Below, one piece after another: positions 53,862 to 63,093 of a stretch of DNA of 64,000 nucleotides. Source of the stretch: Tenuifilum sp. 4138str (lineage in GTDB: Bacteria; Bacteroidota; Bacteroidia; Bacteroidales; Tenuifilaceae); NCBI RefSeq assembly GCF_041102575.1, contig NZ_JBGCUE010000011.1, forward strand, positions 1-64,000, read 5' to 3'. The position numbers were made by a program, and so were the translations under genes. The notes beneath the pieces are model-generated. The model was not told the origin of the DNA. It searched no databases and worked only from the letters and a program-made list of their open reading frames with translations. Every line of letters starts with the position of its first letter. The stretch's first letter is position 1.

Positions 53862-54308
53862 TTAACCCTTGGTGATGTTTTCGAACAGCTGACCAAGCAT
53901 TCGGTTTAACTCAATAACCTCAATTGGCTTAAGGTTATGCATGACCATCCCTACTGCTTGTAAGACTATCCTCTCCCCCTCAGGTTTAAAGTTGATAGCA
54001 GTTTTTGTAGGTGAAATTAACTCCTTTCGTTTGTCGAACGGCTCTGCCATTTTAGTTACTAAGTCAATGCGTTCCATGCAGGCTATTGTTCGGGAAAGCG
54101 AAGCCCTATCGCGATTGGTTAGCTCAGCTAAACGACCTTGTGTTAAAGGATTCTCCTTAAAAAGGTGATTCATAATGAACCAGTAATCGGCAGTAAACTC
54201 CTCGCCAAATGCCTCGGTTAACCTTCTTGTAATTTCCCCCCTTATGGCTATTGCAGCCCGGTATAAGTTTTCGGGCAGATTTAGTATCTCAACATTAAAT
54301 TCATTCAT
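53862..54308 (-). CDS. MarR family transcriptional regulator
   Basis: About 148 residues. A winged helix-turn-helix (residues about 45-100, PLTQGRLAELTNRDRASLSRTIACMERIDLVTKMA) sits between dimerisation helices, as in MarR. It regulates nearby or unlinked genes in response to small molecules; its neighbours are two peptidase genes, so they are candidate targets. ATG at 54308 is used; a GTG one codon upstream exists. Confidence 0.88.
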   Translation of the reverse strand: MNEFNVEILNLPENLYRAAIAIRGEITRRLTEAFGEEFTADYWFIMNHLFKENPLTQGRLAELTNRDRASLSRTIACMERIDLVTKMAEPFDKRKELISPTKTAINFKPEGERIVLQAVGMVMHNLKPIEVIELNRMLGQLFENITKG

Positions 54309-54331
54309 CACAGAATAATTTTTTGGTAGTG

Positions 54332-54339
54332 CAAAAATA
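54332..54339 (-). promoter_or_regulatory. -7 promoter element of the marR-type gene
   Basis: CAAAAATA is the reverse complement of TATTTTTG (TAnnTTTG), 23 bp upstream of the regulator's ATG. Confidence 0.4.
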
Positions 54340-54411
54340 AACCTTAAGCTTTTCCGTTAACACAAATTAAGTATTTTCGCAAAAGTTTTGCATTTTAGTA
54401 ATTGTAAATAA

Positions 54412-56934
54412 ATGAACCGCAAATTAGCCTTACTATCTATATTTGGATTATTACTTCTTTTGGCTTGTAAGGAAAAGATTGAACCTGGTGTAAGCCAACA
54501 GCTTGCCAACCAACGTAAACAAACCCTTTCAAATATTGAGTATAACATTTATATTGATATCCCTGAAAGCGAAAATGCTCCAGTTCCCGGACGTGTTGAG
54601 TTGATGTTTGAACTAAATGAGCGCTACAACCTACCAATCGATTTCAGGAATGCCGATAGCTGCCTTTTAAATTTAACCGTTAACTATCGCCAGATTAGTG
54701 CCAGGGTAAATAATGGTCATGTTATAATTCCTAAAAGTTACCTTTACCAAGGGCAAAATAAAATTGCAATCGACTTTTTGGCTGGAAAAACCTCACTCAA
54801 CCGCAAAGGCGATTACCTTTTCAGCTTACTGGTGCCCGACAGGGCATCAACCGTTTTCCCTTGCTTTGACCAACCCAACCTGAAAGCAAGTTACAACCTA
54901 ACCCTCCAAACCCCTAAGGATTGGGTAGCCGTGAGCAATTCCCCTGTAATTAACAAAATGGAAACTGACACCTCTACCCTTTGGATATTTGACAAGACCT
55001 ACCCTATCAGCACTTACCTTTTTGCCTTTGCAGCCGGCAAGTTTAAAGCTATTGACTTTGTAGCGGATAGTTTTAAAATGACCATTTACCATCGCGAGAC
55101 CGATACCCAAAAGGTAGCCAGAAATATCAAAAAAGTGTTTGAGTTGCACCAAAGCGCTATCAAATGGCTCGAAGACTATACCAGAATCAATTACCCCTTC
55201 CAGAAGCTCGATGTGGTTCTGATTCCCGATTTTCCATACAGCGGCATGGAGCATCCGGGAGCAATATTTTACAGGGATAGCCGTATTTTACTCGACGAAA
55301 ATCCCTCGGTTACCCAACAGCTAAACCAGGCGAACCTAATTGCTCACGAGGTTTCGCACCAGTGGTTTGGGAATCTGGTTACCATGAACTGGTTCAACGA
55401 TGTTTGGCTTAAGGAGGTATTTGCCGGACTTATGGCCGATAAAATTGTTAACCCTCAATACCCCAGGCTAAATCATCAGCTCAGCTTTGTACTCTCACAT
55501 TACCCCAGAGCCTACTCGGTGGACAGAACAGGCGGCGCAAACCCTATCCGCCAAAACCTCGACAACCTTATGCTTGCCGGGACACTTTACGGCGATATCA
55601 TCTACCATAAAGCACCCATTGCCCTCCAGCAGCTTGAGCTGATGCTAGGTGAAAATAAATTCAGGGAAGGCCTAAATATCTACCTGAAAAAGTATGCATA
55701 CAGTAATGCCGGTTGGAATGAATTGATTGAGATTTTCGATAACCTCTCGTCCGATGATATTAAATCGTGGAGCAAACGTTGGATTGATGCACCTGGGATG
55801 CCTGCCATATATGTTGATATGGTGAGCGATGTAATCAATATTAGCCAAACCGACAACTGGCTCCCCATGGAGTTTGAGGTTATGATACCTACCACTGCAG
55901 GATACCAGACAGAGAAAGTTAGGCTTAATGAAAAGCATACCGAAATTCCGATGCCAAAAAATTTCACGGGGTTAAAAGCAATCATTCCTAACAGTAATGG
56001 TTTGGGGTATGGACTTTTCGTTTCTACCGATCGCGATCTAACTCTTTTACAGCTCAATGAATTAGCAAACAACGATGTGGCTCGCGCTTCATTCTTCATC
56101 AACCTACATGAGCTTTTTCTAAATCATTTAGTTGATACCGATACATACTTCCGTTTCCTGGCCAATGCCCTTAGCCGAGAAAAAGACCCTCAAATAAGAA
56201 ACTACCTACTAGGCAATCTGGAAACTGTGTGGTGGCAATTCCTTGACCACACAAACCAAATTATACTTTCGCAAACCCTGCAGGAAGCCTTACTGGGAAT
56301 ATTTAACAACCCAAAAATACCTGCCGATGAGCGCAAACCTGCTTTCCTAACCTATTGCAGAACGTCTATCACTCCTGAGGCTGTTGAATTCATTGAAAAT
56401 ATTTGGGCAGGTAGAGTTCAAATCAAAGGGATTTCAATAAGTGAAAACGACTTCATAGACCTTTCGTTCCAGCTTGCGGTAAGGGAAGTTCACAATGCCG
56501 ATAGCATTCTGCAGGTGCAGGAGGAAAGAATTCAGAATGCCGATAGGTTAGCCAAGTTCAGGTTTGTAAGGCGTGCTGCCACACCCGACGAAGCCCTACG
56601 CGACGACTTTTTCCACAGCTTGCTGATTGCTCAAAACCGTAGGCCTGAGCCATGGGTTGCCGAAGGGCTGCGACTCTTTTTTCATCCCCTTCGAGCCAAC
56701 CATTCCATCCATTACCTAAGCGCTGCACTTGACCTACTGCCCGAAATACAGCAAACCAACGATATATTCTTTCCAAAAATTTGGCTCGATGCGGTGCTTT
56801 ACGGTCATAGCTCTACCGAAGCAGCAAAAATTGTAACAAAGTGGATTCAGGAACACCCACAACTATCGCCCAACCTAAAAGGCAAGCTAATGCAATCGGC
56901 CGACCTGCTTTTCAGAGCTGCAGGTAGCAAGTAA
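54412..56934 (+). CDS. M1 family aminopeptidase lipoprotein with unusual exopeptidase motif
   Basis: 840 residues with a lipoprotein signal (LLLLACKEKI, Cys about 19). N-terminal beta domain, catalytic domain with zinc site H312-E313-x-x-H316 and E335 (exact 18-residue spacing), and a helical C-terminal domain. The usual GxMEN exopeptidase motif reads YSGMEHPG, and the NEGFA after the zinc glutamate reads KEVFA. So it is a real M1 metalloprotease, probably periplasmic, but N-terminal recognition may be altered. It ends 1 bp before the convergent methyltransferase stop. Confidence 0.9.
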   Translation: MNRKLALLSIFGLLLLLACKEKIEPGVSQQLANQRKQTLSNIEYNIYIDIPESENAPVPGRVELMFELNERYNLPIDFRNADSCLLNLTVNYRQISARVNNGHVIIPKSYLYQGQNKIAIDFLAGKTSLNRKGDYLFSLLVPDRASTVFPCFDQPNLKASYNLTLQTPKDWVAVSNSPVINKMETDTSTLWIFDKTYPISTYLFAFAAGKFKAIDFVADSFKMTIYHRETDTQKVARNIKKVFELHQSAIKWLEDYTRINYPFQKLDVVLIPDFPYSGMEHPGAIFYRDSRILLDENPSVTQQLNQANLIAHEVSHQWFGNLVTMNWFNDVWLKEVFAGLMADKIVNPQYPRLNHQLSFVLSHYPRAYSVDRTGGANPIRQNLDNLMLAGTLYGDIIYHKAPIALQQLELMLGENKFREGLNIYLKKYAYSNAGWNELIEIFDNLSSDDIKSWSKRWIDAPGMPAIYVDMVSDVINISQTDNWLPMEFEVMIPTTAGYQTEKVRLNEKHTEIPMPKNFTGLKAIIPNSNGLGYGLFVSTDRDLTLLQLNELANNDVARASFFINLHELFLNHLVDTDTYFRFLANALSREKDPQIRNYLLGNLETVWWQFLDHTNQIILSQTLQEALLGIFNNPKIPADERKPAFLTYCRTSITPEAVEFIENIWAGRVQIKGISISENDFIDLSFQLAVREVHNADSILQVQEERIQNADRLAKFRFVRRAATPDEALRDDFFHSLLIAQNRRPEPWVAEGLRLFFHPLRANHSIHYLSAALDLLPEIQQTNDIFFPKIWLDAVLYGHSSTEAAKIVTKWIQEHPQLSPNLKGKLMQSADLLFRAAGSK

Positions 56935-58089
56935 TTATGCTTGCATAAACAGCTGCTTGGCAAGAAACTCAACCACCTTTACGTTTACGGCATTGCCAAA
57001 CTGTTTATAGGCTTGCTGGGCGTTGCTGTTTATGATGTAATTTTCAGGGAAACTCTGAAGGTTAGCCACCTCACGCGGCGTTAGCCTGCGTTTTTCCCAC
57101 CCAACAACCGGGATATGCACCATGGCTACCAGTGCTGGAAATTCCGTAGGACGCTTAACCCTTATACCCGAAGGGCGAAACTGAATTATTCCCTTCCAAA
57201 CCGTATCGATATGTTCACCGGCTTGCCACTCAAACTTGGTGTGGGTTTGAACAAACTCCGAAAGGTAATTGTACTTTTTCAACCATTTATCGATAAAAAC
57301 TTTGTTTTGGCTGTAAAGCATGCGGTTCTTCTGTACAAAACCAGCCTTCCATGTGGGCAAATTGCTTAAATCATAGACTTTTCCAAACTCATTGGCCCAA
57401 ATGGGAAAGCCAAGCTTAAGTCTGCCTACACCTTGAATAAATTCATCCCATGCCGATAGCACATACTCCTCGTAATTGCTGATAGCAAACCGTCTATCGG
57501 CCTTGCCGTTCAGCACTATTGCCCCATCTGTTTGATTACGATGCGATGGAGGTATTTCAAAATGTAGTTTCCTTAGTTTTGTGGCTGACGAGTGAATCCC
57601 AAGGATGAAAACCCTCTCGCGAAGCTGGGGAACCCCAACCTGATGCGGACTAACAATGAGCGGCTTTTCAGTGATGATATAGCCTAATTCCTTTAAATTT
57701 TCCGAAATCACTTTCCAAGTCCTTCCCCCATCGTGCGATGCAAGATTGCGAACATTCTCAAGCACAATGTATTTGGGTCGATGATGCTTCAGAATACGCT
57801 TTATTTCAAAAAATAGCGTACCCCGGGTATCGTCAAATCCCTGTTGTTTACCTGCTTTTGAAAAGGCTTGACAAGGAAATCCGGCACATAGCACATCGTG
57901 CTGTGGGATTGAGCTTGCGTCAACTTCACGAATATCACACAAAGGGTCGAATCCAAAATTGATTCTGTATGTTTCAGCAGCGCTTGGGTCAATTTCCGAT
58001 GCAAAAACACACTTACCTCCCAACCTGCCCATGGCAATATGAAAACCACCTACTCCGGCAAAAAGATCGATAAACCGAAAACTGCTCAT
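56935..58089 (-). CDS. DNA (cytosine-5) methyltransferase, solitary
   Basis: 384 residues, C5-MTase fold. Motif I is FIDLFAGVGGFHIAMG, the catalytic cysteine C73 is in GFPCQAF (motif IV), ENVRNL is motif VI, and QLRERVFILG motif VIII; motif X is KQFGNAVNVKVVEFLA. The target-recognition region lies about 230-310. It should methylate a specific site, not predictable here. No restriction endonuclease or Vsr gene is adjacent: one neighbour is an M1 peptidase, the other an AlkD-like gene. It may be an orphan epigenetic or anti-restriction enzyme. Confidence 0.93.
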   Translation of the reverse strand: MSSFRFIDLFAGVGGFHIAMGRLGGKCVFASEIDPSAAETYRINFGFDPLCDIREVDASSIPQHDVLCAGFPCQAFSKAGKQQGFDDTRGTLFFEIKRILKHHRPKYIVLENVRNLASHDGGRTWKVISENLKELGYIITEKPLIVSPHQVGVPQLRERVFILGIHSSATKLRKLHFEIPPSHRNQTDGAIVLNGKADRRFAISNYEEYVLSAWDEFIQGVGRLKLGFPIWANEFGKVYDLSNLPTWKAGFVQKNRMLYSQNKVFIDKWLKKYNYLSEFVQTHTKFEWQAGEHIDTVWKGIIQFRPSGIRVKRPTEFPALVAMVHIPVVGWEKRRLTPREVANLQSFPENYIINSNAQQAYKQFGNAVNVKVVEFLAKQLFMQA

Positions 58090-58104
58090 TCTAAAAATTT
58101 ATGC

Positions 58105-58112
58105 CAAAAATA
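58105..58112 (-). promoter_or_regulatory. -7 promoter element of the methyltransferase gene
   Basis: CAAAAATA is the reverse complement of TATTTTTG (TAnnTTTG), 15 bp upstream of the methyltransferase ATG. Confidence 0.45.
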
Positions 58113-58232
58113 GCATTTGTTTGGCTACATTTATTTTACTCCTTGGTTTTATAACCCTTTTTATCATATCTACACACTTAAGGGGTTCCAAACCAATTTA
58201 TTACTTTAATTTCAAAACCATTGAATTAAGAA

Positions 58233-58240
58233 TATCTTTG
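58233..58240 (+). promoter_or_regulatory. -7 promoter element of the AlkD-like gene
   Basis: TATCTTTG matches TAnnTTTG and ends 20 nt before the ATG at 58261. Confidence 0.5.
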
Positions 58241-58260
58241 TAAAATCAAACATAATAGAA

Positions 58261-58971
58261 ATGGATAATTTAATTGATAGCATCCGTAGCGACCTAAAAA
58301 GCCAAGCAACCGAGCAGAACCGAATTGCGGGCGAAAGATTCTTTAAAGAGAATGTAAAACTTTATGGGCTTAAAGCCGCACAGGTTCAAACCATTGCCAA
58401 AAATTACTACAGCAGCCAGGTAAAAATGATGAGTAAAAGCGAGATGCTTGCTCTGTGCGAACAGCTTTGGCAATCGGGATTCATGGAAGAAACCTTTATT
58501 GCATGCTACTTTACAGAGCGATTTGTAAAACATTTCTCGCCTGAGGACTTTGTAACCCTTGAAGAGTGGGTAAAAAAATACATTAACAACTGGGCGTCGT
58601 GCGATACCTTTTGCAACCATACAATTGGCGATATGCTTATGTTGCATCCGCAACTAATTGAAAAGGTAAAGCTATGGGCAAAATCCAACAACCGATGGGT
58701 TCGGAGAGCAGCGGCAGTTAGCTTTATCGTTCCTGCCCGTAAGGGCTTATTTCACAATCATATTGTTGATATTGCTACCATGCTCCTTACCGATTCCGAC
58801 GATATGGTTCAAAAGGGTTACGGATGGATGTTAAAGGCCACGAGCCAATCAAATCAGGAACTTGTATTCAATTTCGTGATGTCGAATAAAGCTAAAATGC
58901 CTCGAACCGCTTTAAGATATGCCATTGAAAAAATGCCACCGGAACTTAAAGCTAAAGCAATGGCTAAATAG
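58261..58971 (+). CDS. AlkD-like DNA alkylation repair protein
   Basis: 236 residues of HEAT-like alpha-helical repeats, PF08713 family. Diagnostic parts are NRIAGERFFKE, LWQSGFMEETFIACY, WASCDTFCNHTIG (tryptophan and aspartate of the DNA-binding cleft) and NRWVRRAAAVSFIVPA, MVQKGYGWMLKATS. AlkD-type enzymes remove N3- and N7-alkylpurines without base flipping; many family members are unproven. It is divergent from the methyltransferase gene and has its own -7 promoter. Confidence 0.88.
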   Translation: MDNLIDSIRSDLKSQATEQNRIAGERFFKENVKLYGLKAAQVQTIAKNYYSSQVKMMSKSEMLALCEQLWQSGFMEETFIACYFTERFVKHFSPEDFVTLEEWVKKYINNWASCDTFCNHTIGDMLMLHPQLIEKVKLWAKSNNRWVRRAAAVSFIVPARKGLFHNHIVDIATMLLTDSDDMVQKGYGWMLKATSQSNQELVFNFVMSNKAKMPRTALRYAIEKMPPELKAKAMAK

Positions 58972-59069
58972 TTACACCCTAACGTTTTACCTTTTACATT
59001 GAAAATTTTCTACCCATTTCAACGATTTTTAAAGTGCATTTTACCAAATTTGCGCAAAAATTTTCTGAG

Positions 59070-60305
59070 ATGAAAAAATCACTGTTTATTACTGCATTTT
59101 CTGTTTTTACTGCATTTATTTCAGTAGCACAGGAACAAACCCAAAAACCTAAAATTGAGGTTAAACCTTACGGTTACGTAGCATGGGAAACCATTTTTGA
59201 TACCTATAAGTCAGTCGATACTCGCGATGGCGAGCTTTACCTCTATCCCTTAAAGCCAAATATCGATGCTAACGGAACCGATGTTAACAAAAAGCATCAG
59301 CTTCAAATGCTTTCGCTAACAACACGTTTGGGATTAAAAATATCCGGGCCCGATATACTAGGCGCTAAAACTAGCGCAATGGTTGAAACCGATTTTTATG
59401 CCACTGCAAGTGAATATACACGCTTACTGAGAGTTAGACATGCCATAATGACCCTTAAATGGCAGCATTCCGAGCTCATAATGGGACACTACTGGCATCC
59501 GATTATTGTAAACGAAGTAATTCCCTCAACCCTTGCCTTTGGTGCAGGGGCTCCCTTCCACTCACTGAATCGTTCCCCTCAAATCCGTTTTACTTACTAC
59601 CCCATTGAAAAGGTAAGGTTATCGGCAACCGCGTTAACCCAAGGTTACCATAAATCGATGGGCCCAGCTGAGGCACAACGCAACTCCGGACTACCCGAAC
59701 TCATGGCACAGGCTGCATTCGTAAAAAACAAATCATTTATTTTTGGTTTGTCGGCCGGTTACAAGTGGCTTACTCCCCGACTCTATATTACCAGCTCTAA
59801 TACTGGCACACATAAAACTGTTGGTCAATACCTATTTAGTGTATTTACAGCAGCAAATATGGCTAAGACTAATATCAAGTTTGAAACAGTTTACGGCGAA
59901 AACCTTACTCACCTTATTATGATTGGTGGCTACGGTAGGGTTACTGAAACCAGTGCTGATAGCGATTACGACTACGCAAACCTGCGAACCCTCAGCACAT
60001 GGCTAGATGTTAACCATAAATTGGGAAAATGGAGCATTGGGGTTTTTGCCGGATACTCAAAGCTACTCGGTTCCAATAAGAATTACTCAACCATTGCCAG
60101 CTACCACCGTAACGACGATATGAATTATGTTTACCGTATCTCGCCACGTGTAAGCTACAAGGAAGAAAACTTAGTGCTAGGAATTGAATACATGTTAACC
60201 ACAGCGGTTTACGGTAAAACCTTCGACGCTCAGCATAAGGTTACCTCATCTCTCGACCCTGTAAGCAATAATCGTATTACAATTAGCGCAAAGTATTCCT
60301 TCTAG
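59070..60305 (+). CDS. porin-like outer-membrane protein
   Basis: About 411 residues with a signal peptide (SLFITAFSVFTAFISVAQ). The body resembles DcaP-like porins or phosphate-selective porins: it begins PYGYVAWETIFDTYKSVDTRDGE, then LGLKISGPDILGAKTSAMVETDFYA, and ends ISAKYSF, a typical terminal phenylalanine barrel strand. It should form an outer-membrane barrel; the solute is unknown. The first ATG with a good signal peptide, 59070, is used over a frame extension from 59034. Confidence 0.75.
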   Translation: MKKSLFITAFSVFTAFISVAQEQTQKPKIEVKPYGYVAWETIFDTYKSVDTRDGELYLYPLKPNIDANGTDVNKKHQLQMLSLTTRLGLKISGPDILGAKTSAMVETDFYATASEYTRLLRVRHAIMTLKWQHSELIMGHYWHPIIVNEVIPSTLAFGAGAPFHSLNRSPQIRFTYYPIEKVRLSATALTQGYHKSMGPAEAQRNSGLPELMAQAAFVKNKSFIFGLSAGYKWLTPRLYITSSNTGTHKTVGQYLFSVFTAANMAKTNIKFETVYGENLTHLIMIGGYGRVTETSADSDYDYANLRTLSTWLDVNHKLGKWSIGVFAGYSKLLGSNKNYSTIASYHRNDDMNYVYRISPRVSYKEENLVLGIEYMLTTAVYGKTFDAQHKVTSSLDPVSNNRITISAKYSF

Positions 60306-60386
60306 ATTGATTTAATACTAAAACAGATTCTTTGTATTTAATTGTGGCTTGCGTATTGGCAGGCCACTTTTTTATCACTTTATGGC

Positions 60387-60394
60387 TAACTTTG
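60387..60394 (+). promoter_or_regulatory. -7 promoter element of the transglycosylase gene
   Basis: TAACTTTG matches TAnnTTTG and ends 16 nt before the ATG at 60411. Confidence 0.5.
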
Positions 60395-60410
60395 CATAAA
60401 ATTAAAGGCG

Positions 60411-62351
60411 ATGGTTCTGGTAAAAAAGACTTTACGCATAGGTTTATTACTCCTGGTGTTAATTATTTCTCTTCTATTTCTTTCACGAAATCTTATTGTC
60501 AAAAAAATTTTTAGTAAAACCTCTGCAAGAATAAAAAACAGGTATGGTTTAACAGTTACTTCAAGCGCAGTTGAAGTTAAAGGTTTAAACACCCTTCAGC
60601 TACAAAACCTACTTATTGTTGATACAGATACTTTGCTTTGCTCTGAATCCTTTAGGATTAAGCTTAATCCGTTCCATTTGGTATTACTTAAAATCAATCC
60701 CAAGCAAATTGATATATCCAGAGCTACGATTAATATTGATAATTTGATTGCTCTAGCAAGCAAGCATACCCTTCAAAACTCAAATGAGAGAAAAAATGAA
60801 AGTTCGAGCAACAAAAGGCTATACCGTTTGGTTAAAGCCTTTTTTGGACTTTCAACCGCAACCTTCAATATTAATAACCTACACTTTACCTATTCCGATT
60901 CTGCTTATAACGGAAAAGTAACCATTGAAAAGTGGAGTTATTGCAACAATAACTTTACCTCAACGCTAACCCTAAACGATGGCGATAGAACTTCACGGGT
61001 AATTGTTACCGGAACAACCAGCAAGCGTAAAAATAGCCTTACCGCAACGGTCACAATCGACCAACCTGAAGCCTACATTCCCTTTACTACACCTGTTCTT
61101 GGTGTAAAAGCATCGTTCAAAAAAATCTTCCTTGATTTAAATGCTACCCATATTGAGCCCGGTAGAATAGAATTAAATTTAGTATCGAGCATTAATTCAC
61201 TTTTGCTGGATAGTAAGCGTATTGCGCAAAAGCCAGTTATAATTGATTCGTGCGGGGCAAACATGAAAATCAGGGTAATACCCAATAGTTTCGTTATTGA
61301 CTCTCTGTCAACAGTTAGCATTAATGGCTTCAAGGCAAAACTAGGGTTTGAGTATCGTCCACTACCAAGCCGCTATGTATGGTTTACACTCAACACTGGC
61401 GAAAACAGCTGGCAATCGCTCTTTGATGCCTTACCCAATGGGTTATTCACAAACCTATGGGGCATAAAGGTGAACGGAACTTTCAGCTACTCGCTTCAGG
61501 TTGGTGTTCCCCTCACAAACCCCGATAGCCTAACCATCGCACCAAACCTAAAATCGAAAGGATTTTATGTGCTATCGTACGGAAATACCAACCTTGCCAT
61601 GCTCGCCGATACCTTTACCCATAGGGCTTATATCGACAATATATATGTCAGAGATATTAAAGTTAACCCCAAAAGTGCAAGCTACGCTTCACTTGACCAA
61701 ATTAGTTCATACCTACAATGGGCTGTAATAACAAGCGAGGATGGTGGCTTTTACAACCATCGCGGGTTCAGCCTCGATGGTATAACCTATGCAATGGCAT
61801 GCAACATACGCGAAAAAAGGTTTGCTCGGGGTGGTAGCACTATTACCCAACAGCTTGTAAAAAATGTATTTCTAAATCAGAGTAAGAATATTGGACGTAA
61901 AGCCGAAGAAATTCTTATAACCTGGATTACGGAAGATAGCGGTGTAGTATCAAAGGAGAGAATGCTTGAGGTTTACCTGAATATCATTGAGTGGGGGCCC
62001 GATGTGTTCGGTATTCGTGAGGCAAGTCAATACTACTTTGGCAAAAAGCCCAGTTCACTTACGCTTCCCGAAGCTTTATTCCTTGCCTACATAATCCCCA
62101 GGCCAGCTAAGTTTCGTTACCTATTCGTTACCGAAGGGAAGCTTAAGCCCTTTGTAACTGAAAGCTTCATGTTTGTGGCAAATAAAATGCTAAACCGCGG
62201 AAACATCACTCAGCAAGACTATGATAATCTGGCCACCAATCCTCAGGTAACCCTTACTGGGCCGGCAAAAGATTTACTGAAAAAAGAGTCATCATCGGAA
62301 AATATCGATTCTGAAGCCAATTTTACTGAACAGGAAAAGGAAACAAATTAG
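60411..62351 (+). CDS. AsmA-like domain fused to a GT51 peptidoglycan glycosyltransferase
   Basis: 646 residues. One membrane segment (LRIGLLLLVLIISLLFL) is followed by about 370 residues of AsmA-like beta-rich repeats (VTSSAVEVKGLNTLQLQNL) and then a monofunctional GT51 domain (about 415-600): E443 in SEDGGFYNHRGF, RGGSTITQQLVKN, RKAEEIL and EVYLNIIEWG. No transpeptidase domain follows. GT51 enzymes polymerise lipid II glycan strands in the periplasm; AsmA-like proteins are linked to lipid transport between membranes. The active-site motifs look intact. The C-terminal tail is charged and low-complexity (SSSENIDSEANFTEQEKE). Confidence 0.88.
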   Translation: MVLVKKTLRIGLLLLVLIISLLFLSRNLIVKKIFSKTSARIKNRYGLTVTSSAVEVKGLNTLQLQNLLIVDTDTLLCSESFRIKLNPFHLVLLKINPKQIDISRATINIDNLIALASKHTLQNSNERKNESSSNKRLYRLVKAFFGLSTATFNINNLHFTYSDSAYNGKVTIEKWSYCNNNFTSTLTLNDGDRTSRVIVTGTTSKRKNSLTATVTIDQPEAYIPFTTPVLGVKASFKKIFLDLNATHIEPGRIELNLVSSINSLLLDSKRIAQKPVIIDSCGANMKIRVIPNSFVIDSLSTVSINGFKAKLGFEYRPLPSRYVWFTLNTGENSWQSLFDALPNGLFTNLWGIKVNGTFSYSLQVGVPLTNPDSLTIAPNLKSKGFYVLSYGNTNLAMLADTFTHRAYIDNIYVRDIKVNPKSASYASLDQISSYLQWAVITSEDGGFYNHRGFSLDGITYAMACNIREKRFARGGSTITQQLVKNVFLNQSKNIGRKAEEILITWITEDSGVVSKERMLEVYLNIIEWGPDVFGIREASQYYFGKKPSSLTLPEALFLAYIIPRPAKFRYLFVTEGKLKPFVTESFMFVANKMLNRGNITQQDYDNLATNPQVTLTGPAKDLLKKESSSENIDSEANFTEQEKETN

Positions 62352-62420
62352 TATCAACCCCTTTACATCGCCCTAAAAATTCATTAAATTTATGGGTGTA
62401 AACCAAATCGGATTGATGCT

Positions 62421-63089
62421 ATGAACACACAGGTATCAAAGAATATTGAAGCAGTTGCTGAAAGTATTCAATGGTTTGGGCAAGCAGCAGTAAAAATCAT
62501 GAACTGCGGAAAGGTAATATACATCGACCCATACCAAATAAAAGGGAACGATAAAGCCGATTTAATTCTAATAACTCACTCCCACTTTGACCACTTTTCG
62601 CCCGACGATATAAAAAAAATTGTAGCCCCACATTCGTGGATACTATGTCCATCCGATGTTGCCGATGAAGCCCAAAAATTTGGAGCAGCCAAGGTGATTT
62701 CAGTTCAGCCTGGCTTTAACGATGAATGGCATGGCATTGAAATTAAGACCGTTCCCATGTATAACGTAACTAAAACCGACAAGCACCCAAAATCAAAAAA
62801 TTGGGTGGGCTACCTGCTTAACCTATGCCATGTTTGGCTTTACCACACCGGCGATACTGAGCGTATTCCCGAGATGAAGAGCATTAAAACTGATATAATA
62901 CTGCTACCCTTAGGCCAAACCTACACCATGAACAGCGTTGACGATGCGGTTGCCGCCGTACTCGACACTGGCGCAAGTGTTGCTATCCCTATACATTACG
63001 GGATGTATGAGGGAACCACTGCCGATGTGGATAAGTTTAAGGAATTGCTTAAAGATAAAGTTGAAGTAATAGTGCTACCAAAATCCTAG
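62421..63089 (+). CDS. metallo-beta-lactamase fold hydrolase, UPF0173-like
   Basis: 222 residues, starting with a short helix and IQWFGQAAVKI. Metal-site motifs are THSHFDHFS, the HTGDTE aspartate and the C-terminal IPIHYGMYEGT histidine. Relatives include UPF0173 and UlaG-type lactonases; the substrate is unknown. Cytoplasmic. It follows the transglycosylase gene by 69 bp and is convergent with the phosphatase gene, whose stop is 4 bp away. Confidence 0.9.
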   Translation: MNTQVSKNIEAVAESIQWFGQAAVKIMNCGKVIYIDPYQIKGNDKADLILITHSHFDHFSPDDIKKIVAPHSWILCPSDVADEAQKFGAAKVISVQPGFNDEWHGIEIKTVPMYNVTKTDKHPKSKNWVGYLLNLCHVWLYHTGDTERIPEMKSIKTDIILLPLGQTYTMNSVDDAVAAVLDTGASVAIPIHYGMYEGTTADVDKFKELLKDKVEVIVLPKS

Positions 63090-63093
63090 CTTG

